A DNA stretch of 64,000 nucleotides, taken from contig JANQPY010000047.1 in the NCBI GenBank assembly GCA_028285245.1, positions 1-64,000 of the forward strand, read 5' to 3'. Made by a program: the position numbers and the translations under genes. Positions 44,519 to 54,512 of this stretch are shown piece by piece. Within the stretch, counting starts at the first letter, position 1, and every line of letters starts with the position of its first letter. The notes under the pieces are model-generated. The model did not search any database. It saw only the letters and a program-made list of their open reading frames with translations, and was not told where the DNA came from. Source of the stretch: Gammaproteobacteria bacterium. GTDB taxonomy: Bacteria > Pseudomonadota > Gammaproteobacteria > Steroidobacterales > GCA-2729495.

Positions 44519-45823
44519 ATGCTTACGTTTTCCAGCACGCGCTCAGCAGATATCGTGCCGCTGGAAGCGGCGATCATGAGCGGCACAGCACCCGATGGCG
44601 GTTTGTATGTGCCCAGCGAGCTGCCGCGCCATCAGCCAGCAGCACTCGATGGAAACGGTGGACTTGCCAGTGTCGCGGAAACCCTGCTGGCACCATTTTT
44701 TTCTGGTTCATCGTTGGCTGAACGCCTTGCCCAACTCAGCGCCGATGCGCTCAACTTTCCGGTGCCGCTGCGGCCCCTGGAAACCGGTTCCGCTGCGCTT
44801 TCGGCGCTCGAACTGTTCCACGGGCCAACCGCAGCGTTCAAGGATGTGGGTGCAAGGTTTCTTGCCGCGTGTATGGGCGACATCGTTACCACCGGCGCGT
44901 ATGCGCAGCCGCCGGTAACGATCCTGGTGGCCACGTCAGGCGATACCGGCGGCGCCGTTGCCTCGGCTTTCCACCGGCGGCCCGGATTGCGCGTCGTAGT
45001 ATTGTTTCCCGAAGGCCGGGTATCGCCACGTCAGCAACATCAGCTGACCTGCTGGGGCGACAACGTGATTTCGCTGGCGGTCAAAGGCGAGTTTGATGAT
45101 TGCCAGCGCCTTGTGAAGGCCGCTTTTGCCGATCCGGGTCTTCGGCAGGAGCATCAGCTGTGTTCTGCCAATAGCATTAATGTCGGCCGTCTGCTGCCCC
45201 AGGCCTCCTACTATGCCAAGGCCAGCCTGGAGCATTGGCAACGCACCGGTGAACTCAGCAGCTTCATCATCCCTACCGGTAACCTGGGCAACGGCTTCGC
45301 TGCGGTCTGGGCGCGCCGCATGGGTATGCCCATCGACCGCATTGTTTTCGCGACCAACGCCAACACAACCATTCCCGATTTCCTGAACAGTGGCGCCTGG
45401 CAGCCGCGGCCCTCGGTCGCGACCCTGGCCTCAGCGATGGATGTCGGTGATCCCAGTAACATGGAGCGCCTGCGCGCACTCGTCGGCGACGTCAATGGGC
45501 TGCGTAACGAAGTCAGTGCAGCGGCGGTTGACGATGCAACCATTCGCGAGACACTGATCGACGAGTATCGGCGGCATGGCCTCGCTTGGTGCCCGCATAC
45601 CGCTACCGCGCTACATCTCTACCGCGAGTTGCCAGCCGCTGAACGCGAGGGGCGCCATTGGATTGTGGTGGCCACCGCCCATGCTGCCAAATTCGATACC
45701 GTGGTTGAGCCGCTGCTTGGCACAACGGTCACTCCGCCTGAGGAGCTCGCCCGTCTGCTCGCGCTGCCCGCCGACTACGCCACCATTAACGCATCGCTGG
45801 ACGAGCTGGTTAGCTGCTTGTGA
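44519..45823 (+). CDS. thrC: Threonine synthase
   Basis: PLP enzyme that converts phosphohomoserine to threonine, 434 residues from the ATG at 44519, four bases after thrA. The PLP Lys is in GPTAAFKDVGARF near residue 110; VATSGDTGGAVASAF forms the phosphate pocket, and PTGNLGNGFAAVWARRMG is the family glycine loop. Length and pattern match the short bacterial ThrC class. The kinase ThrB that makes its substrate is not beside it. Confidence 0.96.
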   Translation: MLTFSSTRSADIVPLEAAIMSGTAPDGGLYVPSELPRHQPAALDGNGGLASVAETLLAPFFSGSSLAERLAQLSADALNFPVPLRPLETGSAALSALELFHGPTAAFKDVGARFLAACMGDIVTTGAYAQPPVTILVATSGDTGGAVASAFHRRPGLRVVVLFPEGRVSPRQQHQLTCWGDNVISLAVKGEFDDCQRLVKAAFADPGLRQEHQLCSANSINVGRLLPQASYYAKASLEHWQRTGELSSFIIPTGNLGNGFAAVWARRMGMPIDRIVFATNANTTIPDFLNSGAWQPRPSVATLASAMDVGDPSNMERLRALVGDVNGLRNEVSAAAVDDATIRETLIDEYRRHGLAWCPHTATALHLYRELPAAEREGRHWIVVATAHAAKFDTVVEPLLGTTVTPPEELARLLALPADYATINASLDELVSCL

Positions 45824-45845
45824 CCGCGATGACCCGGGCCTGGGC

Positions 45846-46424
45846 ATGGAACTAGTTGCGGGAGATGCACAAACGCTGGCTGCCGCCGGGCTTGCAGCCA
45901 CCGCCCTCTCAGGCCTGCTTTGGTACATCGCAAAGCGTCGCCGCGCACGCCCGGAAGCGCGCTTGAAGTCGGCTGCCCGGGAGATGCTAACTGCGATTCT
46001 GGTGCCGGACGGTGATGACGGGCAGGTGCATATCGACTATGCGTTGCTGACGCACGAGGCCATCGTGCTGGCCGAGGTCAGGCAGGTTGAGGGACATGTA
46101 TTCGGCAGCAACGCTATGCAGGACTGGACCGTGATTTCGCCGCGACGCCGCTTCACCTTTAGCAACCCGCAACCGGGGATGTACGATCGCGTGGCGGCAG
46201 TCCAACGCCTGCTACCGCAAGCCGCTGTCCGCGGTGTCGTGCTGTTCGCGGACGGGGCCGATTTCTCCAAGGGGCTGCCCAGTCACGTCATGCTGGTCGA
46301 CGATTTCGTTGCCGAGCTGGAGCAGGGGCGTCAGACCGAACCGCCAGTCGCACTGCGGGATAGCTGGTCCCAGCTCCGACAAGAAGCCGTATCGGCACAG
46401 GTCAACCAGTTGTTGCGAAGTTAG
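45846..46424 (+). CDS. Membrane-anchored NERD-domain protein
   Basis: Protein of 192 residues from the ATG at 45846. One N-terminal membrane helix (about 12-28, AAAGLAATALSGLLWYIA) is followed by positive residues and a nuclease-related NERD domain (about 38-150): HIDYALLTHEAIVLAEVRQVEG, VFGSNAMQDWTVISP and FSNPQPGMYDRVAAVQRLL. In NERD proteins the usual K-x-G or E-x-K motif suggests a restriction-like fold; here EVRQ stands in that place, so nuclease activity is doubtful. Its 3' end overlaps the convergent tatD by 23 bases. Confidence 0.82.
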   Translation: MELVAGDAQTLAAAGLAATALSGLLWYIAKRRRARPEARLKSAAREMLTAILVPDGDDGQVHIDYALLTHEAIVLAEVRQVEGHVFGSNAMQDWTVISPRRRFTFSNPQPGMYDRVAAVQRLLPQAAVRGVVLFADGADFSKGLPSHVMLVDDFVAELEQGRQTEPPVALRDSWSQLRQEAVSAQVNQLLRS

Positions 46425-47229
46425 TCTCAGGTAGCCTGAACAGGCGCTCTGCGTTAGCCGTCGACGCCGCCGCCAGCGCCTTGGCATCACAGCCCATGTG
46501 GCGCGCGGCTGCCTTGAGAATGTGCGGCAGAAACTCAGGGGAATTACGGCGCCCCCTGGGCTTCTCAGGCAGATCTCGCGGCAACAGGTAAGGCGCATCT
46601 GTTTCCAGCAGCACACGATCTAATGGCAGTTGCTCCACGGCGGCTTGCAGCGAGGCACCACGTCGCTCATCGCAGATCCAGCCCGTGATGCCGATGTGCA
46701 GGCCAAGTTCCAGGTAGGCCTGCATCTGTTGCGCATCGCCGGTAAAACAATGTGCCACGCCACCCGCGAGCTGGGCTGCGTAGGGTGCAAGAATCTCAAG
46801 AAAGTCCGCATGCGCATCACGCTGATGCAGAAAGACCGGTTTGCCAGTGGCCACGGCGAGCTCGAGCTGCGCAATGAACGCTTCGCGTTGCGCTGCTGCC
46901 GGCGAGTAGTTGCGGAAGTAGTCGAGGCCACATTCTCCGATCGCACACAGGCCAGGATGCGCAGCCAGACGACCGAGCTCGACAATCACCTGGGCATCGA
47001 GTTCCTCAGCGTGGTGCGGATGCACGCCGGCCGTGGCAAACAGCGTGCCGTGGTGCTGCCTCGCTAACTCAACAGCGGCCCGCGAAGCTTCGGTGGTCGT
47101 ACCTGTAACGATGCAGCGACGAACCCCGGCCTCGGCGGCGCGCCGCAGCAACGCCTCCCGATCGGTGTCAAAACTGTCGTGAACGAGGTTGACCCCGATG
47201 TCGATCAGGTCAATAGTCGCCGCTTCCAT
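46402..47229 (-). CDS. tatD: TatD-family metal-dependent DNase
   Basis: TIM-barrel hydrolase of 275 residues, very like Escherichia coli TatD: IDIGVNL, TAGVHPHHAEE, IGECGLDYFRN, VFLHQRDAHADFLEIL, VAHCFTGDAQQMQ, GITGWICDERRG and LLETDAPYLLPRDLPEKP in order. TatD is a 3'-5' DNase linked to DNA repair and oxidative stress. The ATG at 47229 is chosen by family length; another in-frame ATG is ten codons upstream, and neither has a good Shine-Dalgarno. It stands alone and is convergent with the NERD gene. Confidence 0.94.
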   Translation of the reverse strand: MEAATIDLIDIGVNLVHDSFDTDREALLRRAAEAGVRRCIVTGTTTEASRAAVELARQHHGTLFATAGVHPHHAEELDAQVIVELGRLAAHPGLCAIGECGLDYFRNYSPAAAQREAFIAQLELAVATGKPVFLHQRDAHADFLEILAPYAAQLAGGVAHCFTGDAQQMQAYLELGLHIGITGWICDERRGASLQAAVEQLPLDRVLLETDAPYLLPRDLPEKPRGRRNSPEFLPHILKAAARHMGCDAKALAAASTANAERLFRLPETNFATTG

Positions 47230-47561
47230 AACGAACACCAGCCAAAAACCAGGCCGCATTCTAGTTGGAACTCATCTCAGAATACCCGTTGCCGCACAGG
47301 CGCTCAGGAAAGCATGGAAGTTGCTGGCTGGCGCAGCCCGGGGAGAGAGGATAGTTGTTCCACCTGAAGGACGAGCAACAAAACCAGCCGCCGGCAAAGG
47401 CCCTTACCAGGCGGGTTTTGCCACCGTTCGCAGTCTGGCATCGTTACGCTGCCCGGCGAAGGATCGCCGACATGCGACGCGTCGCGCAGACGTCTAACCG
47501 GGCGCAAAACGCTACTCACGCGGAATTTTGAGCCAGGTTCTGGCCGAGGAGACTGAAGATC
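47230..47561. other. Gene-free stretch between tatD and the TPR gene
   Basis: 332 bases containing the two divergent upstream regions. I see no tRNA, known riboswitch, strong promoter or long repeat. Near its end GAGGAG (47546-47551) is the ribosome-binding site for the GTG start at 47562. Confidence 0.5.
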
Positions 47562-48305
47562 GTGAAGATAAGGACTTGGAGTGCTGTTGGCTGCATGCTG
47601 CTCATGGCCGAATTGGCGGCAGGCGCTGGTGAACTCAGCACGCTGGCAACTTCATTGGAGGATGCTCACTACGCACGTGACAGTGAGGCGCTGGAGACAC
47701 TGGCCGACTCCCTGACCGCCATCGACAGCGCTGGCGCGCGCTACTTCGAAGCCTATGCCCATTTCCGATTGGGCGAACTGGCTGATGACAACAAGAAAGC
47801 GGCCAAAAAACACTTCAATACCTGCATCAAGATTCTTAAGGATGAAGTAAAGGCCAATCCCGAGGATGCCGAGGCGCAGGGCCTGCTGGGGACGTGCTTC
47901 GGTAGCAGTACGGTGTTCTACATGCTGCGCGCAGCCACGCGCGGCGCGGCCTCCGACAAGGCGCTCAAGATCGCACAAGAGAATGCCCCGGAGAATCCGC
48001 GGGTGCTGATGCACTCCGGCATTAGTTTGTTCTACCGCCCCGGCGCATTCGGTGGTGACAAAGCCAAGGCACTTGAACAGTTTGCAGCCGCAACTGATCA
48101 GTTCGCAGCCGCAGGCAATGCAGGCCAGTCTGCGGAACCGACATGGGGTGAGCCTGAAGCCTGGGCCTACGTGGCACGGGCGCGGGCCGCACTGGATCAG
48201 CCTGACGCCGCGCGCGCCGCCTACAGGCGTGCGCTTGAGCTGCGACCTGACTACGCACTTGCTGCGGAAGAACTCGCCGGGCTAGGCGACCCGGCGGCAG
48301 ATTAG
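47562..48305 (+). CDS. Secreted TPR-repeat protein
   Basis: Protein of 247 residues with a signal peptide (MKIRTWSAVGCMLLMAELAAGA, cut about residue 22) and TPR-like helices: ARYFEAYAHFRLGELAD, AEAQGLLGTCFGSS and PEAWAYVARARAALDQPDAARAAYRRALELRPDY. The start is GTG with GAGGAG ten bases upstream. Such periplasmic TPR proteins mediate protein contacts; nothing specifies the partner. It is convergent with acnA (11 bases between stops). Confidence 0.85.
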   Translation: MKIRTWSAVGCMLLMAELAAGAGELSTLATSLEDAHYARDSEALETLADSLTAIDSAGARYFEAYAHFRLGELADDNKKAAKKHFNTCIKILKDEVKANPEDAEAQGLLGTCFGSSTVFYMLRAATRGAASDKALKIAQENAPENPRVLMHSGISLFYRPGAFGGDKAKALEQFAAATDQFAAAGNAGQSAEPTWGEPEAWAYVARARAALDQPDAARAAYRRALELRPDYALAAEELAGLGDPAAD

Positions 48306-48316
48306 GCTATGCCCAA

Positions 48317-50977
48317 TCAGGCAGCGAGCTGCCGCAGCACATAGTGCAGGATGCCCCCATTGGTGTAGTAGTCGCGCTCTTTCGGTGTATCGATGCGCAC
48401 CTGTACATCGAACGACTGGCGCGATCCGTCTGGCTGCGTCGCCGTGATCGTAACGGTCTTCGCGTCGCCGCCGTTTAAACCGGTGATGTCGAAAGTCTCC
48501 TGACCCGTGAGCCCCAGGCTGCCGGCATTTTCTCCAGGCTTGAACTGCAGGGGCAGCACACCCATACCGATCAGATTGGAGCGGTGAATGCGCTCGTAGC
48601 TTTCGGCGATGACCGCCGAGACGCCCAGCAGCTTCGTGCCCTTGGCAGCCCAGTCTCGCGACGATCCCGTGCCATACTCTTTGCCCGCCAGCACAACCAG
48701 CGGTGTCCCTTCCTCCTGGTAGCGCATTGACGCATCGTAGATGCTCATCTGCTCGCCAGACGGTTGATGCCGCGTCCAGCCACCCTCGGTTCCCGGGGCC
48801 AGCTGATTGCGCAGGCGAATGTTTGCGAAGGTTCCGCGCATCATGACTTCGTGATTGCCGCGCCGAGACCCGAACGAATTGAAGTCCTTTGGCTCGACGC
48901 CCTGCGCAGTCAAGTACTGCGCCGCGGGTCCATCCTTGGCAATGGAGCCGGCCGGCGAAATATGATCGGTAGTGACCGAGTCGCCCAGCAACGCCAGCAC
49001 ACGCGCGCCCCGGATATCCCCAATGGGGGCCGGGGTCATTTCCATGCCCTCGAAGTAGGGGGGATTTCGCACGTAGGTGGAAGACGGCTCCCAAGCATAA
49101 GACTCACCATCGGGGGTGCTAAGTTCCTGCCAGTTGGCATCGCCGGCGAACACACTCGCATAGCTGTTCCGGAACATGGCCGAGTCGATGTTACGCATAA
49201 CAATCTGCTGAATCTCATCTTGACTGGGCCAGATTTCGCGCAGGTAGACGGGCTTGCCCTTGTCATCCTCGCCCAGTGGATCTTTGACAATGTCGATGTC
49301 CATCGATCCAGCAAGCGCATAGGCCACCACCAGCGGCGGTGAGGCCAGATAATTCATGCGCACCAGCGGATGAATACGGCCCTCAAAGTTCCGGTTTCCT
49401 GACAACACGCTGCACGCGAGCAGGTCGTGTTCGCGCACGGCTGCATCAATCGCGGGATCCAGCGGTCCGGAGTTGCCGATACACGTAGTGCAGCCAAAGC
49501 CGACTACGTTAAAACCCAACGCATCCAGATCGTCGTTAAGACCGGAGCTCTCCAGGTAGTTGCTCACGACCTTGGAGCCGGGCGCAAGACTGGTCTTGAC
49601 CCACGGTTGGGTGCGCAGCCCGCGCTCGCGGGCGTTTCTAGCGAGCAATCCGGCCGCTACCATCACCGAAGGATTCGACGTGTTGGTGCAGCTGGTTATC
49701 GCGGCAATGAGCACGGCCCCATCGCGCACTACGAAGTCCTCTCCGTTGCGCGTTACCTTAGCCTGGGCCTGCGCCCGGCCACCCAGCAGTTCCGCTGACT
49801 GCGTGGTGTAGGTCGTCGCGGCTTCACGGAGCGGAATGCGATCGTGTGGGCGCTTCGGACCGGCAAGGCTCGGCTGAACGTCGCCCAGATCAAGTTCCAG
49901 AGTATCGGTAAACAGGGGATCCGGCTGATCGTCCTCGCGCCACAAGCCCTGCGCCCGCGCATATGCCTCTACCAGGGCAATCTGTTCCGCATCACGGCCG
50001 GACAACTCGAGGTAACGAATCGTTTCCCGGTCTACCGGAAAGATGCCGCAGGTACTGCCAAACTCCGGCGCCATGTTCGCGAGCGTTGCACGATCGGCCA
50101 GCGGCAATTGGCTGAGGCCATCGCCAAAGAACTCGACAAACTTTCCGACCACGCCTTTATCGCGCAGCATGTCTGTAACAGTGAGCACGAGATCCGTCGC
50201 GGTGGTCCCTTCCGTTAACCGGCCGGTCAATTTAAAACCAATGACCTGCGGGATCAGCATTGTCACCGGCTGACCGAGCATGGCCGCTTCAGCCTCAATG
50301 CCGCCGACGCCCCAGCCCAGCACGCCGAGGCCGTTAATCATGGTGGTGTGTGAGTCGGTACCCACCAATGTGTCCGGGTAAGCAACCGTATCGCCATTGC
50401 GCTCGGCCGTGAAGACAACCCGGGCCAGGTACTCCAGGTTCACCTGGTGAACAATACCGGTATTCGGGGGCACGACCTGAAAATTGCGGAAGGCGTTCTG
50501 GCCCCAGCGCAAGAACGTATAGCGCTCTTGATTACGCTCAAACTCAATCGCGTTATTGCGTGCGAGTGCCTCTGCGCTGCCGTAGGCATCCACCTGTACA
50601 GAGTGATCAATCACCAACTCCGCCGGCGACAGCGGGTTAATCGAATCAGCTTTGCCGCCGAGCTGAACCACAGCATCGCGCATGGCCGCCAGATCAACGA
50701 CTGCGGGAACGCCAGTGAAGTCCTGAAGAATCACGCGGCTGGGTGTGAAGGCGATCTCATGACTGGGCGTTGCAGCAGGATCCCAGTTTGCGAGGGCAGC
50801 AATGTCGTCCGCCGTGACGTCCTGTGTATCGGCGTGACGCAGCAGGTTCTCCAGCAAAATTTTCAGGCTGTAGGGGAGGCGCTCAACATGCCCATCTGTG
50901 ACCGCAGCAAGGCTATATAGCTGATACTCCTTATCGCCGACTTTGAGGGTTGACTGTGCGTTAGGTAAGGACGCCAT
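48317..50977 (-). CDS. acnA: Aconitate hydratase A
   Basis: [4Fe-4S] enzyme of the TCA and glyoxylate cycles, 886 residues. The cluster Cys are in [12 protein letters not shown] and [11 protein letters not shown]. The AcnA/IRP-type order is clear: N-terminal IPYSLKI-like block ([17 protein letters not shown]), [15 protein letters not shown] and the swivelling domain with [16 protein letters not shown]. AcnA-type enzymes are the stress-stable aconitases. GGAGA precedes the ATG. It is transcribed alone toward the TPR gene. Confidence 0.97.
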   Translation of the reverse strand: MASLPNAQSTLKVGDKEYQLYSLAAVTDGHVERLPYSLKILLENLLRHADTQDVTADDIAALANWDPAATPSHEIAFTPSRVILQDFTGVPAVVDLAAMRDAVVQLGGKADSINPLSPAELVIDHSVQVDAYGSAEALARNNAIEFERNQERYTFLRWGQNAFRNFQVVPPNTGIVHQVNLEYLARVVFTAERNGDTVAYPDTLVGTDSHTTMINGLGVLGWGVGGIEAEAAMLGQPVTMLIPQVIGFKLTGRLTEGTTATDLVLTVTDMLRDKGVVGKFVEFFGDGLSQLPLADRATLANMAPEFGSTCGIFPVDRETIRYLELSGRDAEQIALVEAYARAQGLWREDDQPDPLFTDTLELDLGDVQPSLAGPKRPHDRIPLREAATTYTTQSAELLGGRAQAQAKVTRNGEDFVVRDGAVLIAAITSCTNTSNPSVMVAAGLLARNARERGLRTQPWVKTSLAPGSKVVSNYLESSGLNDDLDALGFNVVGFGCTTCIGNSGPLDPAIDAAVREHDLLACSVLSGNRNFEGRIHPLVRMNYLASPPLVVAYALAGSMDIDIVKDPLGEDDKGKPVYLREIWPSQDEIQQIVMRNIDSAMFRNSYASVFAGDANWQELSTPDGESYAWEPSSTYVRNPPYFEGMEMTPAPIGDIRGARVLALLGDSVTTDHISPAGSIAKDGPAAQYLTAQGVEPKDFNSFGSRRGNHEVMMRGTFANIRLRNQLAPGTEGGWTRHQPSGEQMSIYDASMRYQEEGTPLVVLAGKEYGTGSSRDWAAKGTKLLGVSAVIAESYERIHRSNLIGMGVLPLQFKPGENAGSLGLTGQETFDITGLNGGDAKTVTITATQPDGSRQSFDVQVRIDTPKERDYYTNGGILHYVLRQLAA

Positions 50978-51098
50978 CGAATTCTCCAGACATCATTGGT
51001 GTTTTTTCGCGCGGCCTTGTCTGAGCCTCCGTCGGGGACTCCTGGAGAACCGGCGCGGCCGCTGTAAAACGGCGCGGAAGTATAACGGATCGAACAAG

Positions 51099-52238
51099 TC
51101 AGGCCGAAGCGGCGGCAGCGCGCGGGGTCTCCCTGAGCGCATGCACCTGCTGAATGCGCGCACCCCCGAGACATTCGTCGCCCGAGTAGAAAACCACATA
51201 CTGGCCAGGCGTCACGGCCCACTGAGATGAGACAAAGTCCACCCGCAGCCTGCCGTCAGGCAAGGCGCTTACCCTGCAGTCCGCATCCGGTTGCCGGTAA
51301 CGTGTTTTGGCGGTGCACAGCAAGGTGCGGCCCGACGCCAGGCCACTCGGTTCCTGCGCAACCCAGTGAGGGTCACCGGCCACCAGCTGATCGGACCACA
51401 GCAACGGGTGCTCGCGGTCCTGAACTGCCACCAGCACGTTGTCGTCGGAGCGCTTTGCGGCGACATACCAAGGCGCATCCGGGTAGCCTCGTTGCCCGCC
51501 TAGCCGAAGTCCCTGCCGCTGGCCCAGGGTGTAGAACATCAGTCCCTCATGCTCACCCAACACAACGCCTGCGGGCGTCTCAATTGCCCCTGGGGCGCCC
51601 TTGAGGTAGCGGCCAAGAAAGTCGCGAAACGGCCGCTCACCGACAAAGCAAATACCCGTGCTGTCACGCTTGCGATGCACCGGCAGGCCAGCCTCAGTCG
51701 CCAGGCGGCGAACCTCCGTCTTGTGCAGCTCACCCAGTGGGAACTCCGCCTGACTCAGCGCGTGGTGCCCAACGGCGTGCAGAAAGTAGCTTTGGTCCTT
51801 ACTGGCATCGCGGCCGCGCAACAGACGAGTGGGCGGGGTGCTCGCCAGCCTCGCATAGTGTCCCGTCGCGATCCGGCTTGCTCCCAGTCGTAAGGCGTGG
51901 TCCAGAAATACCCCAAACTTGATTTCCCGGTTGCATAGCACGTCCGGGTTCGGCGTGAAGCCTGCCTGATAATCGGCCAGGAAACCGGCAAACACACGTT
52001 GTCTGTAGGCCGCGCTGAAGTTAGCCACATGCAGCGGGATGCCAAGCTCATTGGCAACCAGGCGCGCATCCTGCAAATCCTGGGCAGCCGTACAGTAGCC
52101 GTCATCATCTTCCCAGTTGGTCATGTGCAAGGCTTCCACCTCGCGACCAGCGTTGCACAAGCGCAGCGCTGCAACAGCCGAATCGACGCCGCCCGACAGG
52201 GCTACGATGACTTTGCCGTTGTGCGTGTGCCGCTGCAT
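51099..52238 (-). CDS. mnmA: tRNA-specific 2-thiouridylase MnmA
   Basis: Enzyme that makes 2-thiouridine at position 34 of Lys, Glu and Gln tRNAs, 379 residues. The PP-loop is ALSGGVDSAVAA (13-24). Cys in PDVLCNREIKFG and in STGICFVGERPFRDFL are the catalytic pair. The C-terminal part RLRVDFVSSQWAVTPGQYVVFYSGDECLGGARI is the family beta-barrel. It is separated from purB by one other gene; in many relatives that middle gene is hflD, which this window lacks. Confidence 0.97.
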   Translation of the reverse strand: MQRHTHNGKVIVALSGGVDSAVAALRLCNAGREVEALHMTNWEDDDGYCTAAQDLQDARLVANELGIPLHVANFSAAYRQRVFAGFLADYQAGFTPNPDVLCNREIKFGVFLDHALRLGASRIATGHYARLASTPPTRLLRGRDASKDQSYFLHAVGHHALSQAEFPLGELHKTEVRRLATEAGLPVHRKRDSTGICFVGERPFRDFLGRYLKGAPGAIETPAGVVLGEHEGLMFYTLGQRQGLRLGGQRGYPDAPWYVAAKRSDDNVLVAVQDREHPLLWSDQLVAGDPHWVAQEPSGLASGRTLLCTAKTRYRQPDADCRVSALPDGRLRVDFVSSQWAVTPGQYVVFYSGDECLGGARIQQVHALRETPRAAAASA

Positions 52239-52302
52239 GCGAAGAGTTTATCAAGCGATGGCGTGTCGCCGTCGCCTGATTGCGGCTGACCTGGCGTTTG
52301 CG

Positions 52303-52800
52303 CTAGACGCGCAGCTCGCGGAGCTCCTGCTCGAGCTCCGAGGCGTTCCAGATTTCTTCGAACAGTCCTAAGTAGCGCTTGGCGACAGCTGGCTCAAAGG
52401 TATCGGCGATCCCTTCCCATTTGCGGCCCTCGACGCGGTACAGCAGGGCGGTGTCGTCGGCTATCAGATACGCCTCGCGATGCTCCCGGTAGTCAGGGTG
52501 AACGTTGCGAAATTCGACAAAGCTGTTTAACCGCCGCCCGACAGAGACCAGCCGGTTGCTGATGCGCACAGTGCGCTCAGGCTCGGAGATAAGCACCCGA
52601 ATCTTGGCGTAGCGTTTGGCCAGCACCAGGCGCTTGGCAACGTCCAGAAACGGCTCGGAATCATAGATGCCGGGTTCAAGGTCAGGCGTGTAAATGGAAA
52701 TCCAGCGCTTCGCCTGCGCTGCGACCTCGGGTGCGGCGTCGCGATTCTCCTCAAAAGTTGAGAGAACCCAGCGCTTGCCCTGAATACGTGATGCCTGCAT
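52303..52800 (-). CDS. Uncharacterised protein between mnmA and purB
   Basis: Soluble protein of 165 residues from the ATG at 52800; the frame also runs upstream to 52878, but that extension is Arg/Gly-rich. RWISIYTPDLEPGIYDSEPFLDVAKRLVL, KIRVLISEPERTVR, VHPDYREHREAYLIADDTALLYR and FEPAVAKRYLGLFEEIWNASE are well-ordered segments with the alternation of alpha/beta folds. HREAYLIADD recalls half of a phospholipase-D-like HxK motif with Glu in place of Lys, so enzyme activity is doubtful. I recognise only a conserved gammaproteobacterial hypothetical type. Confidence 0.8.
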   Translation of the reverse strand: MQASRIQGKRWVLSTFEENRDAAPEVAAQAKRWISIYTPDLEPGIYDSEPFLDVAKRLVLAKRYAKIRVLISEPERTVRISNRLVSVGRRLNSFVEFRNVHPDYREHREAYLIADDTALLYRVEGRKWEGIADTFEPAVAKRYLGLFEEIWNASELEQELRELRV

Positions 52801-52956
52801 AGCTTTTTTTCTGCCACTTACACCTTCCGCCAACCCGGCGTCAGGCAAGCGCGTTGCGCACCCTGTGCGGATTGGCATAAGTGGCAGTCTAAGTGGCGGT
52901 GAGCCAGGCTCGTGTGGATTAGGTCACGGTTTGATGCGTCGCCACGGGGCTGTCTG

Positions 52957-54333
52957 CTATTCCGCCAGGAAGCGCCGGGCCAGTTCCCCGGCTAGCCCAA
53001 CATAGTCGGCGGGTCTGAGCGCAAGCAGCCGCTCCTTGTCGGCGGCCGGGATATCCAGCTCGCGGATGAAGTTATGCAAAACCGATGCATCAATCCCGGT
53101 CCCGCGCGTCATTGCTTTCAGCTGCTCATAGGCATCCGCGTGACCGGCGCGTCGCATGACCGTCTGCACCGCTTCGCCCAGAACCTCCCAGCGGTCCTCC
53201 AAGTCCTTGAGCATCGCCGCTGGATTCGCCTCGACCTTGTCCAGGCCGGTCCGCAACGAAAGGTAAGCGAGGAGGCTATGCGAGCAGGCAACACCGAGAT
53301 TGCGTTGCACCGTTGAATCGCTCAGATCGCGTTGCCAGCGAGACACTGGCAGCTTTTCTGAGAAGTGCTGCAACAGCGCGTTAGCCAGGCCCAGATTGCC
53401 CTCCGCATTCTCGAAATCGATTGGATTTACCTTATGCGGCATGGTGGATGAACCGACTTCGCCGTCCACCTTGCGCTGACCAAGGTACCCAAGCGAGATG
53501 TAGCCCCAGAAATCGCGGCTTGCGTCGAGCAACACCGTGTTAATTCGGGCCAGTGCATCGCAATACTCGGCAACCCAGTCATGCGGTTCGATCTGGGTGG
53601 TGTAAACATTCGGCGTTAGTCCTAGCGACGCGACGAACGCCTCGCTGAGACTTGCCCAGTCGGCTGCGGGGAAGGCTGCATGATGCGCATTGAAATTTCC
53701 TACTGCGCCATTGAGCTTCGCGAGGATCTCGACCGCGGCGAACTGATCGCGCTGCCGCTTGAGTCGTGCCGCAATGTTGACCACTTCTTTACCCAGGGTG
53801 GTCGGACTGGCGGCCTGTCCGTGCGTCCGCGAGAGCATGGCGCTATCCGCATACGCTTCGGCCAGAAGTTTGAGTTTACCGATCAGCTCATCCAAAGCCG
53901 GTAACAGCAAGTCCTGGCGACCTGCCTGCAGGATCAGCGCGTGGGCGATGTTGTTAACGTCTTCTGACGTACATCCGAAATGCACAAACGAGCATACCGA
54001 CTGAAGCTCAGCGTGCTCTGCAAAGCGTTCGTTGAGATAGTACTCAACCGCTTTCACATCGTGATTAGTTTGCGCTTCCAGCTGCTTGACCCGCTCGGCT
54101 TCCGCCGTGCCGAATCGTTCGACCAGCTCATCCAGCTGCTGATTCACCGCCGTGCTGAAGTGACCCAGTTCGGGCACGTCATCACTCTGTGCAAGAAACT
54201 GCAGCCAGCGAACTTCCATCTGCACGCGCATGCGAACCAGGCCGTATTCGCTGAAGTATTCCCGGGCAGCGCCCAGCTTGCGGGCATAGCGACCGTCGAG
54301 CGGTGAGATCGCCGTTAGTGCAGACAAATCCAT
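52957..54333 (-). CDS. purB: Adenylosuccinate lyase
   Basis: Acts twice in purine synthesis, releasing fumarate from SAICAR and from adenylosuccinate. 458 residues from the ATG at 54333, which gives the family start DLSALTAISPLDGRYARK; the frame is open nine codons further. The signature SSTMPHKVNPIDFEN carries the catalytic Ser loop, and SRTHGQAASPTTLGKE holds the active-site His. The length matches the Escherichia coli type. It is divergent from fumC, another fumarase-superfamily member. Confidence 0.97.
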   Translation of the reverse strand: MDLSALTAISPLDGRYARKLGAAREYFSEYGLVRMRVQMEVRWLQFLAQSDDVPELGHFSTAVNQQLDELVERFGTAEAERVKQLEAQTNHDVKAVEYYLNERFAEHAELQSVCSFVHFGCTSEDVNNIAHALILQAGRQDLLLPALDELIGKLKLLAEAYADSAMLSRTHGQAASPTTLGKEVVNIAARLKRQRDQFAAVEILAKLNGAVGNFNAHHAAFPAADWASLSEAFVASLGLTPNVYTTQIEPHDWVAEYCDALARINTVLLDASRDFWGYISLGYLGQRKVDGEVGSSTMPHKVNPIDFENAEGNLGLANALLQHFSEKLPVSRWQRDLSDSTVQRNLGVACSHSLLAYLSLRTGLDKVEANPAAMLKDLEDRWEVLGEAVQTVMRRAGHADAYEQLKAMTRGTGIDASVLHNFIRELDIPAADKERLLALRPADYVGLAGELARRFLAE

Positions 54334-54512
54334 GCGTGCGAATGATGGGGGTGACAACAAGCGCGGCCATGATACACCAGCACCCGGCGGCGCCTCGGAT
54401 ACCGCAAGTCATCGCCCACAAACTCGCCGCGCAGCGTTAGAATCGCGACCTCGCAAGGTTCCAGAAAAGTTTTTGAGCATGCGGCCGACAACGAGCCGCT
54501 GGAGTAGTGAGC

